Of a DNA stretch of 64,000 nt, positions 17,308 through 26,361 are shown piece after piece (position 1 is the first letter of the stretch; each line of letters begins with the position of its first letter). Both the position numbers and the translations under genes were made by a program. The notes under the pieces are model-generated. The model was given only the letters and a program-made list of their open reading frames with translations, did no database searches and was not told the DNA's origin. Source of the stretch: Mesorhizobium sp. WSM2240 (GTDB lineage: Bacteria > Pseudomonadota > Alphaproteobacteria > Rhizobiales > Rhizobiaceae); NCBI RefSeq assembly GCF_040438645.1, contig NZ_CP159253.1, positions 3,596,001 to 3,660,000 of the forward strand. Direction: 5' to 3'.

Positions 17308-18792
17308 ATGACCAGCATCAGCGGCCGGCTAATCAAGGGAAGCATGTGGCTGAGCCTGTCCCGGGCGATTGTGAACGGGCTGGCGACGCTGAGCACCATC
17401 GTGCTGGCATGGTACCTTGCGCCCGCCGATTTCGGCGTCGTCGCGCTGGGCACGACCATGCTGTTGATCGTCAGCACCGTCACCGAACTCTCGCTTACCC
17501 AGGCGCTCATACGTCACGAGGCGCCCAAGGAATCGCATTTCAGCGCCGCCTGGACCCTCAACGCCACACGCGGCCTGCTCCTTTGCCTTCTCTTTGCGGC
17601 CTTCGCCTACCCGGCGTCCAGGCTGTTCGAGGAGCCCAGGCTCGCCGGCGTCATGGTTGCCCTGGGCTTCAGCATGCTGCTGAGCGGCCTGACCAACCCG
17701 CGCCTGATCATGCTTCAGCGCGAGTTGATCTTCTGGCAGGAATTCGTGCTCAGCGTCTCGCAGAAACTGGCCGGCTTCGTCGCCGCGGTTGCGATCGCTG
17801 TGATCTATCAAAGCTATTGGGCGCTGGTGGTCGGGACGCTGGTGACCCAGGCAACGAACGTCATCATCTCCTACATCGTGCTGCCGTTCCGGCCCAGGAT
17901 CACTTTCCAGCACATACGAGAATTCTTTTCCTTCTCCGCGTGGCTCGCGGCCGGCCAGATCGTCAATACGCTCAACTGGCGTTTCGACTATCTGCTGGTC
18001 GGTAAGATGCTCGGCGGCACGGCGCTCGGCTATTATTCGGTCGGCTCCAATCTCGCCATGATGCCGACGCGCGAAGCGACCGCGCCGCTTGTCCAGACGA
18101 TCTATCCCGGCTTCTCCAGCATTCGCGACGATCCGGCGAGACTTGCCGCCGCCTATCAGCGCGTGCAGGCGCTGGTCGCCGCGATCGCCCTTCCCGCCGG
18201 CATCGGGGTCGCGGTGGTGGCAGACCCGCTGGTCAGGCTGGCGCTCGGGGAAAAATGGGCGCCGATCATCTTCATCATACAGTCGCTCGCCTCGGTCTTC
18301 GCGCTGCAGACGCTGGGCTCGCTGGTGCAGCCGCTCGGCATGGCGAAAGGCGAGACGCGGCTTTTGTTCATCCGCGATGCGCAGATGCTGTGCGTCCGCG
18401 TTCCCATCATGATCGCCGGGCTGATGCTCGCCGGGCTTCCAGGGGTCATTATCGGCCGCGTGTTCACCGGCCTGTTTAGCGCCTTCGTCAACATGATCCT
18501 GGTGCGGCGTCTCATCGGCGTCACGGTATTGAAGCAACTCTCGGCCAACATGCGTGCGCTGACGAGCATCGCGGTGATGGCGGCGGGCGTGACGCTCGCG
18601 TCCGGCTATCTGCCCTACACGACCGACAAGATCATGCTGGCGGAGCAATTGGCGATCCTGGTTGCACTGGGCGCCATCCTCTATTGCGGGTCGACTTTGC
18701 TGCTCTGGATATTGATGAAGCGGCCGGTCGGGCCCGAGACGGAAATCCAGAAGATACTGGGCAAAGTCCTGTCCAAAGTTCGCCCAGCTTGA
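17308..18792 (+). CDS. Polysaccharide (lipid-linked oligosaccharide) flippase of the Wzx/PST family
   Basis: This 494-residue polytopic membrane protein has about 12-14 hydrophobic helices. The N-terminus (GRLIKGSMWLSLSRAIVNGLATLSTIVLAWYLAPADFGVVALGTT) is the standard start of Polysacc_synt_3/PST exporters, related to ExoT and WzxC. It should translocate undecaprenyl-linked repeat units across the inner membrane for surface polysaccharide assembly. It is followed by a polysaccharide pyruvyltransferase and a glycosyltransferase on the same strand. No polymerase or chain-length regulator is seen nearby. The start at 17308 overlaps the stop of a 30-codon frame. Confidence 0.88.
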   Translation: MTSISGRLIKGSMWLSLSRAIVNGLATLSTIVLAWYLAPADFGVVALGTTMLLIVSTVTELSLTQALIRHEAPKESHFSAAWTLNATRGLLLCLLFAAFAYPASRLFEEPRLAGVMVALGFSMLLSGLTNPRLIMLQRELIFWQEFVLSVSQKLAGFVAAVAIAVIYQSYWALVVGTLVTQATNVIISYIVLPFRPRITFQHIREFFSFSAWLAAGQIVNTLNWRFDYLLVGKMLGGTALGYYSVGSNLAMMPTREATAPLVQTIYPGFSSIRDDPARLAAAYQRVQALVAAIALPAGIGVAVVADPLVRLALGEKWAPIIFIIQSLASVFALQTLGSLVQPLGMAKGETRLLFIRDAQMLCVRVPIMIAGLMLAGLPGVIIGRVFTGLFSAFVNMILVRRLIGVTVLKQLSANMRALTSIAVMAAGVTLASGYLPYTTDKIMLAEQLAILVALGAILYCGSTLLLWILMKRPVGPETEIQKILGKVLSKVRPA

Positions 18793-18853
18793 TGATTACA
18801 GGGCAATTCCTGCCGCCGCGGACCCGCGCCACCAGCCAGATGGAGATAAGAAA

Positions 18854-19858
18854 ATGCCTGCAGAATCAAATCTGGACGTGATCGCCAGGCTACAGGGCGC
18901 CATACATGACTGCCTGAAGGACTATGTCTCCGATGGTGAGCCGCTGGCTATCCTGGACTTCCCGGACATCCGCAATTGCGGCGATTCGGCCATCTGGCTG
19001 GGGGAAATGGCTTACCTACGGGATCGGTACGGCAAGCGCCCCGCCTACGTTTCGCGAATGGACGATTTCTCGCCCGAGGACCTTGAACGCGTTATGCCGA
19101 CAGGCCCGATCTTCATCCATGGCGGCGGCAATTTCGGCGACATCTGGGGCGCGCATCAGGATTTCCGCGAGCGCGTGCTCGAGCGGTTCCCGGAGCGTCA
19201 GGTCATCCAGTTCCCCCAGTCGATCCATTACAAGTCGAAGGAGCGCGTGGAACAAAGCGCGCGAGCCATCGGACGCCACAAGAATTTCGTGCTGCTGGTC
19301 CGCGATGAGGAATCGAAAGAGTTCGCTCAGAAGCACTTCGACTGTCAGGTGCGCCTCTGCCCGGATATGGCCTTCTGCATCGGCGCGCTCCCGCCTGCCG
19401 CCTCCGAGTTCCCTGTGCTTGCGATGCTGCGAGCGGACCTTGAAAAGGCGGGCGATGCCGATCTCTCGGCCTATCCGGACATTCCGATGGAAGACTGGAC
19501 GACCGAATCTGCCAGGCGCGTGCGGGTCTCCAAGGCGTTCGGCGCGGCATCGGCGCTTGTGGCGCTGAAACCGGCTGAGATGCGGCTGCGCAAGCTCGAC
19601 GCGGCAGCGCACAACCGCTTCCGGCGCGGCATCCGACAGATCGCGCGCGGGCGCGCTATCGTCACCGATCGCCTGCATGTCCATATCTGCTCACTGCTGC
19701 TCGGGCGGCCGCATGCCGTGCTCGACAACAGCTACGGCAAGGTGCGGCGATTCATGGCCGCGTTTTCCGGCGGAACCGACCTGTCCTACAAGGCGGCGTC
19801 GCTCGACGACGGGATTGCTTGGGCGCGCAGCCAAGCCATCCTTGGAGCCGCCTCATGA
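18854..19858 (+). CDS. Polysaccharide pyruvyl transferase family protein
   Basis: This 334-residue enzyme is of the ExoV/CsaB/PssK-like family that adds ketal pyruvate to sugars of exopolysaccharides, using phosphoenolpyruvate. Visible family features are LAILDFPDIRNCGDSAIWLGE near the N-terminus, FIHGGGNFGDIWG (about 87-99), the QFPQSIHYKS segment, LVRDEESKEFAQKHF, and TDRLHVHICSLLLGRPHAVLDNSYGKVRRF near the C-terminus, where the Arg-His pair is part of the active site. The ribosome site is GGAGATAAG. It lies between a flippase and a GT2 glycosyltransferase, so it probably modifies the repeat unit they make and export. Confidence 0.88.
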   Translation: MPAESNLDVIARLQGAIHDCLKDYVSDGEPLAILDFPDIRNCGDSAIWLGEMAYLRDRYGKRPAYVSRMDDFSPEDLERVMPTGPIFIHGGGNFGDIWGAHQDFRERVLERFPERQVIQFPQSIHYKSKERVEQSARAIGRHKNFVLLVRDEESKEFAQKHFDCQVRLCPDMAFCIGALPPAASEFPVLAMLRADLEKAGDADLSAYPDIPMEDWTTESARRVRVSKAFGAASALVALKPAEMRLRKLDAAAHNRFRRGIRQIARGRAIVTDRLHVHICSLLLGRPHAVLDNSYGKVRRFMAAFSGGTDLSYKAASLDDGIAWARSQAILGAAS

Positions 19859-19898
19859 GGCTGCTTGCGGAAACGGGCAGTCGCGGAGGTGGAATTCG

Positions 19899-20723
19899 AT
19901 GACCCTCGTCACCTTCATCATTCCCGTCCGCCACCAGGACAATGCCCGCGACTGGAGTCTTCTCAAGGCGAATCTGGCTCAAACAATCGCGTCAATCTCG
20001 AACCAGACCAACGACGATTGGCGAGGCATCATTGTGGCAAACGAGGGCGCCGACCTGCCCGGCCTGCCGGAGCGCTTCAGCGTCGAGCGCGTCACATTTC
20101 CTCCAAATGATATGCACGAGCTCGGGAAGGCAGGCAGCATCGAGGACGTCTACGACGCCTTCCGGGCCGACAAGGGACGCCGGGTGCTGAAAGGGATGCT
20201 AAGCGCCCGCGACAGCCGCTTCTTCATGATCGTCGACGACGACGATTTCGTCAGCGCCCGGATCGTCCAATACGTATCGGAAAATCCCTATGCGAACGGA
20301 TGGATGATCAACCGCGGCTATATATGGGACGACGGCGGCAAGCTCTTGTTGGGGTATGACGATTTCGACCATCTCTGCGGGACGTCGTTGATCATCCGGT
20401 CGGATCTCTATGGGCTGCCGGAACGCTTCGAGAATGCCTCGCTGGATTGGATCAAGTCGATGCTGGGCAGTCATGTCCGCATCGCCGATATTCTCGCCGG
20501 GCGGGGCAAGCCGCTGACCCCCCTGCCATTCCGCGGCGCCGTCTACCGCGTCGCCCACAGAGGGTCGCACAGCAAGGCGCCCAGCTTCCTGGTCACGTAT
20601 TTTCTGAGCTGGCAGGCGCTCAAGCGGCCGAGACGCCTGCTTCGCAGTCTGGGTAAGCTCCGGCTGGTCGGCGAGACTGCAAAAAACGAGTTTTTTGGCA
20701 GGCCCGTCCCACGTAACGCCTGA
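19899..20723 (+). CDS. Glycosyltransferase, family 2-like (GT-A fold)
   Basis: This 274-residue probable cytosolic or membrane-associated glycosyltransferase begins TLVTFIIPVRHQDNARDWSLLKANLAQTI, the first Rossmann-like strand of GT-A enzymes. It has RFFMIVDDDDFVS at about 108-120, where the Asp cluster is the DXD metal/nucleotide-sugar site. The C-terminal third ends in basic helices (LKRPRRLLRSLGKLR) that may touch the membrane. The ATG at 19899 follows CGGAGGTGG. It is the last gene of the small polysaccharide cluster. Donor and acceptor cannot be read. Confidence 0.8.
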   Translation: MTLVTFIIPVRHQDNARDWSLLKANLAQTIASISNQTNDDWRGIIVANEGADLPGLPERFSVERVTFPPNDMHELGKAGSIEDVYDAFRADKGRRVLKGMLSARDSRFFMIVDDDDFVSARIVQYVSENPYANGWMINRGYIWDDGGKLLLGYDDFDHLCGTSLIIRSDLYGLPERFENASLDWIKSMLGSHVRIADILAGRGKPLTPLPFRGAVYRVAHRGSHSKAPSFLVTYFLSWQALKRPRRLLRSLGKLRLVGETAKNEFFGRPVPRNA

Positions 20724-21013
20724 CCCTGCGGCAATAGCTTCATTTCTGGCAGAATACGTCCGACGCGGCCAAGCTGGGGAGCGGGCGCCGGCGCGCGTTT
20801 CAACAGCCCTGCAGACCCCGCCTGTCCAATCCGGACCGTGATCCCTCAGGCTCCTCTGCCTTCGCTTTTGCTGAAATCCGCCAATGATCCAAAGCGGCTC
20901 GTTGTCCATGTCCGGCTCATCAGCCTGTGCGCAGATAATTCTGCCCTGCCCTTTCTTGGCCGGAAATCGTCGGTATGTGACGGTTCCGTGACAGGTTTGT
21001 GTAAGGAGCGCGC
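20724..21013. other. 290-bp spacer between polysaccharide cluster and orphan membrane gene
   Basis: No gene is recognised. The last bases (GTGTAAGGAGCGCGC) provide the ribosome site for the gene at 21014. No clear terminator hairpin with a T-tract is seen after the glycosyltransferase. Confidence 0.4.
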
Positions 21014-21769
21014 ATGGCGTCCGTCGTCCGTGAGGAAAGCAGTGCCGAGATCGGGACCGGCGCTACGGCATTTGCTCCGCTCTTGCTACGGCCGAGAGAT
21101 CAGTCCCAGTGGCTGATTTATGCACTGATCGTCATCGCAATCTGCACGCTTGCCGCAGCCCTGATTGCGATCATGGCGCCGAGTGCACGGCCGCTGCTCC
21201 TGCAGGAAGACGGCATCATCGAAATGGCCTCTGTCGCTTGCCTGGCGGCGGTCGTGCTTGGATCTGCTGCGGCGTCCGTCAAATGGGGCCTGCACGCGCC
21301 GCTCCTGATAGCAGGACTGATCGGATTCGCCGAGTTGATGGATGAAACCAGTTTTGGTGCGCGCCTTTTCGGATTCCAGCCCCCTGCCCTTCATGGAGGC
21401 GGCGAACTGGACGGCTTTCACGACCTGCTGATTCTGGCTTATCGGCTGCTGAGCGAAGTCGATAGGAGCCTGGCCTGGGTGTGGGTGGGACTGTTGCTTG
21501 CCGCGTCCCTCGGCGTCATGATGTTTGCCCTAATCCAGTTGGGGAACGCGATAAGGAACAGGCGCTCGGGACTCGCGGATCACGTCCTGCTCTTCCTGCA
21601 CATCGGATTCATCGGTCTTGCGCAAGTTATCGATATTGCCACGGCATCCAATGCGCTCGCGGCAGTGGAAGAGATGTTCGAGTTCAACGCCAGCCTTGCG
21701 CTGGTATTTTACGTTGCCCAGCAGGCCCATCGGTCGTGGGCCAAAAGCACCGCGCGATCGTCAGTTTGA
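21014..21769 (+). CDS. Conserved-type integral membrane protein of unknown function
   Basis: This 251-residue protein has about six membrane helices (around 33-55, 70-90, 92-106, 153-177, 191-210 and 220-240). Between helices it carries FAELMDETSFGARLFGFQPP (about 106-125), resembling the E-E-x-S-W-G-x-R signature of a widespread family of uncharacterised bacterial membrane proteins, and VEEMFEFNASLALVFY near the C-terminus, a second acidic motif of the same proteins. I do not know its function. The start has an AGGAG site. It stands alone, on the same strand as the polysaccharide cluster but 290 bp away, and is convergent with the dehydratase gene. Confidence 0.7.
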   Translation: MASVVREESSAEIGTGATAFAPLLLRPRDQSQWLIYALIVIAICTLAAALIAIMAPSARPLLLQEDGIIEMASVACLAAVVLGSAAASVKWGLHAPLLIAGLIGFAELMDETSFGARLFGFQPPALHGGGELDGFHDLLILAYRLLSEVDRSLAWVWVGLLLAASLGVMMFALIQLGNAIRNRRSGLADHVLLFLHIGFIGLAQVIDIATASNALAAVEEMFEFNASLALVFYVAQQAHRSWAKSTARSSV

Positions 21770-21813
21770 CCCTGGATCGAAACCTTGAGCAGATACCTCC
21801 CAGTGGTTGGTCA

Positions 21814-21825
21814 GGGCTATAGCCC
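21814..21825. terminator. Short palindromic hairpin between convergent genes
   Basis: GGGCTATAGCCC is a perfect 12-bp palindrome (4-bp stem, 4-base loop), located in the 65-bp gap between convergent genes. No T-tract follows, so the terminator role is weakly supported. Confidence 0.35.
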
Positions 21826-21834
21826 CGGCCCGAT

Positions 21835-23604
21835 TCAGTGAGAATCTTTCGGCACGGCATTGCCGCGCACCCCCTTGAGGAAGTCGAAATCGGCGCCGGT
21901 GTCTGCCCCCGTCACGTGGTCATGGTAGAGCATGGCATATCCGCTCCCGGGCCGCTTGACCGGGCTTTGCCAATCCCTTAGCCGCCGCTCGATCTCGTCT
22001 TGCGGCACGTCGAGATGCAGCCGCCGCTTCGGCACATCGACTTCGATGACGTCACCGTTGCGAACGATGGCCAGCGGCCCGCCGGCCGCAGCCTCCGGGC
22101 TGGTATGCAGGATCACCGTGCCATAAGCGGTTCCGGACATGCGAGCATCGGAAATGCGGATCATGTCCGTTATTCCCTTCTTCAGCACTTTTGGCGGCAG
22201 GCCCATATTGCCGACCTCGGCCATGCCGGGATAGCCGCGCGGCCCGCAGTTCTTCAGCACCATCACGCAGGTCTCGTCTATGTCGAGATCGGGGTCGTTG
22301 ATCTTCTTCTTGTAGTCGTCGATGTCCTCGAAGACGACCGCGCGGCCGCGATGGACCATCAGCGCAGGCGTCGCGGCGGAAGGCTTCAAGACAGCGCCCT
22401 TCGGCGCAAGGTTTCCGCGCAGCACTGCAATGCCGCCCTGCGGCGTCAACGCCTTGTCGACCGGCAATATGACGTCCTCGTTCCAGTTCGTGACGTCCTT
22501 GACCTCCTCCCACTGCGTCTGGCCGGAAACCGTCAGCGCATCCTTGTGCAGCAATCCGGATTCGCCGAGCCGCTTCAGCACGACGGGAAGCCCGCCGGCA
22601 TAGAAGAACTCCTCCATCAGATACTTCCCGGACGGCATCAGATTGACGATGGTCGGTACGTCGCGGCCAAGCCGATCCCAGTCGTCGAGCGTCAGATCCA
22701 CGCCGACGCGGCCGGCAATCGCCAGCAGATGCACCACGGCGTTGGTCGAGCCGCCGATGGCGCCGTTTGCGCGGATCGCGTTCTCAAATGCCTCACGCGT
22801 CAGAATGTTCGAGGGCTTCAGATCGTCCTTGACCATCTGCACGATACGCCGGCCGGTGAGTTGAGCCATGACCCGCCTGCGGCTGTCGACCGCGGGGATA
22901 GCGGCGTTGCCCGAAAGCGCCATGCCGAGGGCCTCGGCCATGGAGGCCATTGTGGAGGCCGTGCCCATCGTGTTGCAGGAACCGGGCGAGCGGCTCATCG
23001 CCTGCTCGGCGTCGAGGAAGTCTTGCTGGCTCATCGCGCCAGCCTTGATCGCCTCCGACATCTGCCAAAGCGCAGTACCGGATCCGACGCGCTCGTTACG
23101 GAACCACCCGTTGAGCATCGGCCCGCCGGTGACGGCGATAGCCGGAATATCGACGGAAGCCGCGCCCATCAGGAGGGCCGGCGTGGTCTTGTCGCAGCCG
23201 ACCATCAGCACCACGCCGTCGAGCGGGTTGGCGCGCAGGGCCTCCTCGACGTCCATCGAGGCAAGGTTGCGGTACATCATGGCCGTCGGACGCAGAGCGC
23301 TCTCGCCGGCGGAGAATACCGGGAATTCGAGCGGCAGCCCGCCAGCCTCGTAGATGCCGTGCTTCACGCGTTGCGCGAGATCACGCAGATGCGCGTTGCA
23401 GGGCGTCAGTTCCGACCAGGTGTTGCATATTCCGATTACCGGACGGCCGTCGAACAGGTCGGCCGGCAGTCCCTGGTTCTTCATCCAGGAGCGGTGATAG
23501 ATATGGTCGCGCGACGTGCCGCCGAACCATTCGTGGGAACGCAGCTTTCGCGGCCATATCGCAGGCGTGAATCTGCCTTGGTTGGGCTTGCTTTGGATCG
23601 TCAT
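21835..23604 (-). CDS. IlvD/Edd family dehydratase, probably L-arabinonate (sugar acid) dehydratase
   Basis: This 589-residue iron-sulphur dehydratase removes water from an aldonic acid to give a 2-keto-3-deoxy acid. Cluster cysteines appear at about 60 (GICNTWSEL), 137 (GCDKTTPA) and 210 (GSCNTMGTAST), matching the three-cysteine pattern of the [2Fe-2S] L-arabinonate dehydratases known from Rhizobium. ISDARMSGTAYG near the C-terminus carries the catalytic serine region. It is the last gene of the ytfQ-ytfR-ytfT-yjfF-gntR operon, overlapping gntR by four bases. That sugar-import context supports a sugar-acid role over branched-chain amino acid synthesis. Arabinonate versus galactonate/fuconate cannot be separated by eye. 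Confidence 0.85.
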   Translation of the reverse strand: MTIQSKPNQGRFTPAIWPRKLRSHEWFGGTSRDHIYHRSWMKNQGLPADLFDGRPVIGICNTWSELTPCNAHLRDLAQRVKHGIYEAGGLPLEFPVFSAGESALRPTAMMYRNLASMDVEEALRANPLDGVVLMVGCDKTTPALLMGAASVDIPAIAVTGGPMLNGWFRNERVGSGTALWQMSEAIKAGAMSQQDFLDAEQAMSRSPGSCNTMGTASTMASMAEALGMALSGNAAIPAVDSRRRVMAQLTGRRIVQMVKDDLKPSNILTREAFENAIRANGAIGGSTNAVVHLLAIAGRVGVDLTLDDWDRLGRDVPTIVNLMPSGKYLMEEFFYAGGLPVVLKRLGESGLLHKDALTVSGQTQWEEVKDVTNWNEDVILPVDKALTPQGGIAVLRGNLAPKGAVLKPSAATPALMVHRGRAVVFEDIDDYKKKINDPDLDIDETCVMVLKNCGPRGYPGMAEVGNMGLPPKVLKKGITDMIRISDARMSGTAYGTVILHTSPEAAAGGPLAIVRNGDVIEVDVPKRRLHLDVPQDEIERRLRDWQSPVKRPGSGYAMLYHDHVTGADTGADFDFLKGVRGNAVPKDSH

Positions 23605-24362
23605 GAAAATTGCCCTTCCGGCGGCAGATTGCCAGTAACGTCGGCGACACGGTCGATGCCTTCCTGGATGACCTGTCGCATGGCGGCGCGCGCCGCTGCC
23701 TGATCGCGGCCTTCGATGGCGCTGACTATTGCGCGGTGGCGTTCGACGGTAAGCTTGTGTCGCTCCGTATTGGGTATCGGCGAACTGACGGCGAAAGTAG
23801 TGGCGAGCGCCACCTCGATCAGCCCGCTGATTGCCCGCATAAACGGATTTTGCGAAGCCTCGGCGATCGCGATGTGCAGACGCAGATCGTATTCGACGAA
23901 ATCGTCACCTGTCACGGCCGGGTCGCCCATGCGGTCGACACATCGATATAATTCCGTGACCTGCTCGTCAGTCCGGCGCATCGCCGCCAGGGCCGCAGCC
24001 TCCGGCTCCAGTGCCAGTCGCATCTCCTGCAGGCTGAACAGGAACTTGGCGTCCACCGCGCCTGTATCCGCATGCCACTGGAGAATGTCGGGATCGAAAA
24101 GGTTCCAGTTGTCGCGCGGCATCACGCGCGTGCCGATCTTGGCCTTGGGCATGATCAGACCCTTGGCGGCCAGCGTCTTCAAAGCCTCGCGCAGCACCGT
24201 GCGTGAGACGCCGTAGCGATGCTGAAGCTCGGCGTCGCGGGGAAGAATAGAGCTTTCGGGGAACGCGCCGGAAACGATGCCACGCCCGAGATCCGCCATG
24301 ACATGGCCGTGAAATCCTTTCGGCGGCAGCGTGCGGCTGATTCCTGGCTGGATGGTGATCAT
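23601..24362 (-). CDS. GntR family regulator, FadR/FCD subfamily
   Basis: This 253-residue regulator has an N-terminal winged helix (HGHVMADLGRGIVSGAFPESSILPRDAELQHRYGVSRTVLREALKTLAAKGLI) and a C-terminal FCD ligand domain with the metal-binding type residues of sugar-acid sensors (EYDLRLHIAIAEASQNPFM, ERHRAIVSAI). The ATG at 24362 overlaps the yjfF stop (ATGA), and its stop overlaps the dehydratase start, so it is embedded in the operon it presumably controls. The 9+3+9 palindrome at 28984-29004, 53 bp upstream of ytfQ, is the best operator candidate. Confidence 0.9.
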   Translation of the reverse strand: MITIQPGISRTLPPKGFHGHVMADLGRGIVSGAFPESSILPRDAELQHRYGVSRTVLREALKTLAAKGLIMPKAKIGTRVMPRDNWNLFDPDILQWHADTGAVDAKFLFSLQEMRLALEPEAAALAAMRRTDEQVTELYRCVDRMGDPAVTGDDFVEYDLRLHIAIAEASQNPFMRAISGLIEVALATTFAVSSPIPNTERHKLTVERHRAIVSAIEGRDQAAARAAMRQVIQEGIDRVADVTGNLPPEGQFS

Positions 24363-25342
24363 GGTGTTGTGACCCGCAACGACCCTTTGCGGGCCGAAAG
24401 GACCACCAATAGCCGTTGCAGGGCGATGAAGGCAAAGAGCAAAAGGCCGACGACGATCTTTGTCCACCAGCTCGACAGCGTGCCGTCGAAGACGATGTAG
24501 GTCTGGATCAGGCCCTGGATGATGACGCCCACGAAGGTGCCGGCCACCAGTCCGACGCCGCCTGTCAGCAGGGTGCCTCCGATGACAACCGCCGCGATCG
24601 TGTCCAGTTCGACGCCTACAGCCGAGAGCGAATAGCCGGCCGAGGTGTAGAGCGAGAAGACGACGCCCGCGAGTCCGGACAGGAAGCCCGACAGTGCATA
24701 GATGCCGATCGTCGTGCGAGCGACGGGCACGCCCATCAGTTCGGCTGAGGCCTTGTTGCCACCGATCGCATAGACGTAAGAGCCGAACCGGGTGTAATGC
24801 GCGACCGCGATCCCGGCCACGAAGACGAGCACCATTAACCCGCCGATGAGCGTCAGCCTGCCGCCGCCCGGCATGCGAAAGTACAGCCCTTGGAGCGTGG
24901 TGTAGAACTCGTGCGCGATCGGAATGGAATCGGTGGTGATGACGAAGGCCATGCCGCGCGCCAGGAACATGCCCGCTAGCGTCACGATGAACGCCGGCAC
25001 ATCGAGATAGTGGATGACCGCGCCCATGGCGGCGCCGAACGCGGTCGAGACGGCGAGTGCGATGAAGAAGGCCGCGAGTGGGTGTATGTCGTACCAGGTC
25101 ACAAGCACGGCGATCAGAACGCTGGTAAAGCCGATGACCGAGCCGACCGACAGGTCGATGCCGCCGGAGAGAATCACGAAGGTCATGCCGACCGCCGCTA
25201 TGCCGAGGAACGCATTGTCGGTGAGCAGATTGCCCAGGACGCGCGTGGAAAGCATGTTCGGGAACTGGATGATGCACACCGCGTATGCGAGCAGGAAGAT
25301 CACCAGCGTGGCGTAGAAAGGGAGGAGGCGCGAGGAGGTCAT
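24359..25342 (-). CDS. yjfF: Galactofuranose/arabinofuranose-type ABC permease, YjfF-like
   Basis: This 327-residue permease of the RbsC/CUT2 family has about 9-10 helices, with the conserved GMTFVILSGGIDLSVGSVIGFTSV motif near residue 52 and YAIGGNKASAELMGVPVARTTI as the cytosolic coupling region. It starts at an ATG that shares one base with the upstream ytfT stop (TGATG) and has GGAGG immediately upstream. In E. coli the YtfQRT-YjfF system imports galactofuranose using two different permeases, as seen here. Confidence 0.9.
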   Translation of the reverse strand: MTSSRLLPFYATLVIFLLAYAVCIIQFPNMLSTRVLGNLLTDNAFLGIAAVGMTFVILSGGIDLSVGSVIGFTSVLIAVLVTWYDIHPLAAFFIALAVSTAFGAAMGAVIHYLDVPAFIVTLAGMFLARGMAFVITTDSIPIAHEFYTTLQGLYFRMPGGGRLTLIGGLMVLVFVAGIAVAHYTRFGSYVYAIGGNKASAELMGVPVARTTIGIYALSGFLSGLAGVVFSLYTSAGYSLSAVGVELDTIAAVVIGGTLLTGGVGLVAGTFVGVIIQGLIQTYIVFDGTLSSWWTKIVVGLLLFAFIALQRLLVVLSARKGSLRVTTP

Positions 25343-26361
25343 CAGGCTTCGGCCTTCCTTGCAGTTGCGGCGGCGCCGCGAGGCCGCAGCAGCAATTTGA
25401 AGCCGCTCAGCGAGGCCGCCTGGGCGAGCAGGATCAGTATGATGACGGCCGCCTTGACGATCAGATTGTATTCCGGCGGGAAGCCGGAGATCAGGATGCC
25501 GGTGTTCATCGACTGGATGATGATCGCGCCCAGGACCGACATCAGGATCGAGAAGCGGCCGCCGAGCAGCGAAGTGCCCCCGATCACGACTGCAAGGATT
25601 GCGTCGAGTTCGAGCCACAGGCCCGAATTGTTGGCGTCGGCCCCGCGGATGTCGGCAGCGGCGATGATGCCGGCCAAAGCGGCGCAGAACCCACAGAACG
25701 TATAGATCATAACGATCAGCAGGCGGCTGTTGATGCCTGCATATGTGGAGGCCGAGCGGTTTACTCCGATCGACTCGATCAACAGGCCGAGCGCGGTGCG
25801 CCGCACGACGAGCACCGTAAGCAGCGCGAGCGCCGCCGCGATGATGACCGGCATCGGCAGGCCGAGGAAGGAGCCGGTGCCGAAGAAGATCAGGCCCGGC
25901 TCCACGAAGGTGACGATGACGCCCTCGGTGATGAGCTGCGCAATGCCGCGGCCCGCGACCATGAGGATCAGGGTCGCCACGATAGGCTGGAGTTCGAGGA
26001 CGGCGACGAGCAGGCCATTGAGCAGGCCGCAGGCGATACCGACTGCTAGCGACGACAACAACACTATAGGCAGCGAATAGCCCTCGACAGTCATCGTCGC
26101 CGCCACCGCGCCGGCCATCGCCATCACCGCGCCGACGGACAGGTCGACCCCCTTGGAAGCGATGACTGCCGTCATGCCGATGGCAAGGATCGCTACCGGC
26201 GCGCCGCGGTTGAGCACGTCCACCAGGCTGCCGAACAGGCGTCCGTCCTGCAGGCGCAAGTCGAAGAAGCCAGGAAAAGCCAACCAATTGAAGAACAGGA
26301 TGACGGCAAGACAGGCGAGCTGCGGGGCAGCCTTGCGCAATCCGGAGCCAAGGCTGCTCAT
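25342..26361 (-). CDS. ytfT: Galactofuranose/arabinofuranose-type ABC permease, YtfT-like
   Basis: This 339-residue RbsC-family permease is the partner of YjfF. The signature GMTAVIASKGVDLSVGAVMAMAGAVAATM lies at about 61-89, and a second conserved region SIGVNRSASTYAGINSRLLIVMIYTFCGFCAALAGII follows in the C-terminal half. It overlaps ytfR by four bases at its start. The heterodimeric permease design distinguishes this operon from plain ribose-type importers. Confidence 0.9.
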   Translation of the reverse strand: MSSLGSGLRKAAPQLACLAVILFFNWLAFPGFFDLRLQDGRLFGSLVDVLNRGAPVAILAIGMTAVIASKGVDLSVGAVMAMAGAVAATMTVEGYSLPIVLLSSLAVGIACGLLNGLLVAVLELQPIVATLILMVAGRGIAQLITEGVIVTFVEPGLIFFGTGSFLGLPMPVIIAAALALLTVLVVRRTALGLLIESIGVNRSASTYAGINSRLLIVMIYTFCGFCAALAGIIAAADIRGADANNSGLWLELDAILAVVIGGTSLLGGRFSILMSVLGAIIIQSMNTGILISGFPPEYNLIVKAAVIILILLAQAASLSGFKLLLRPRGAAATARKAEA

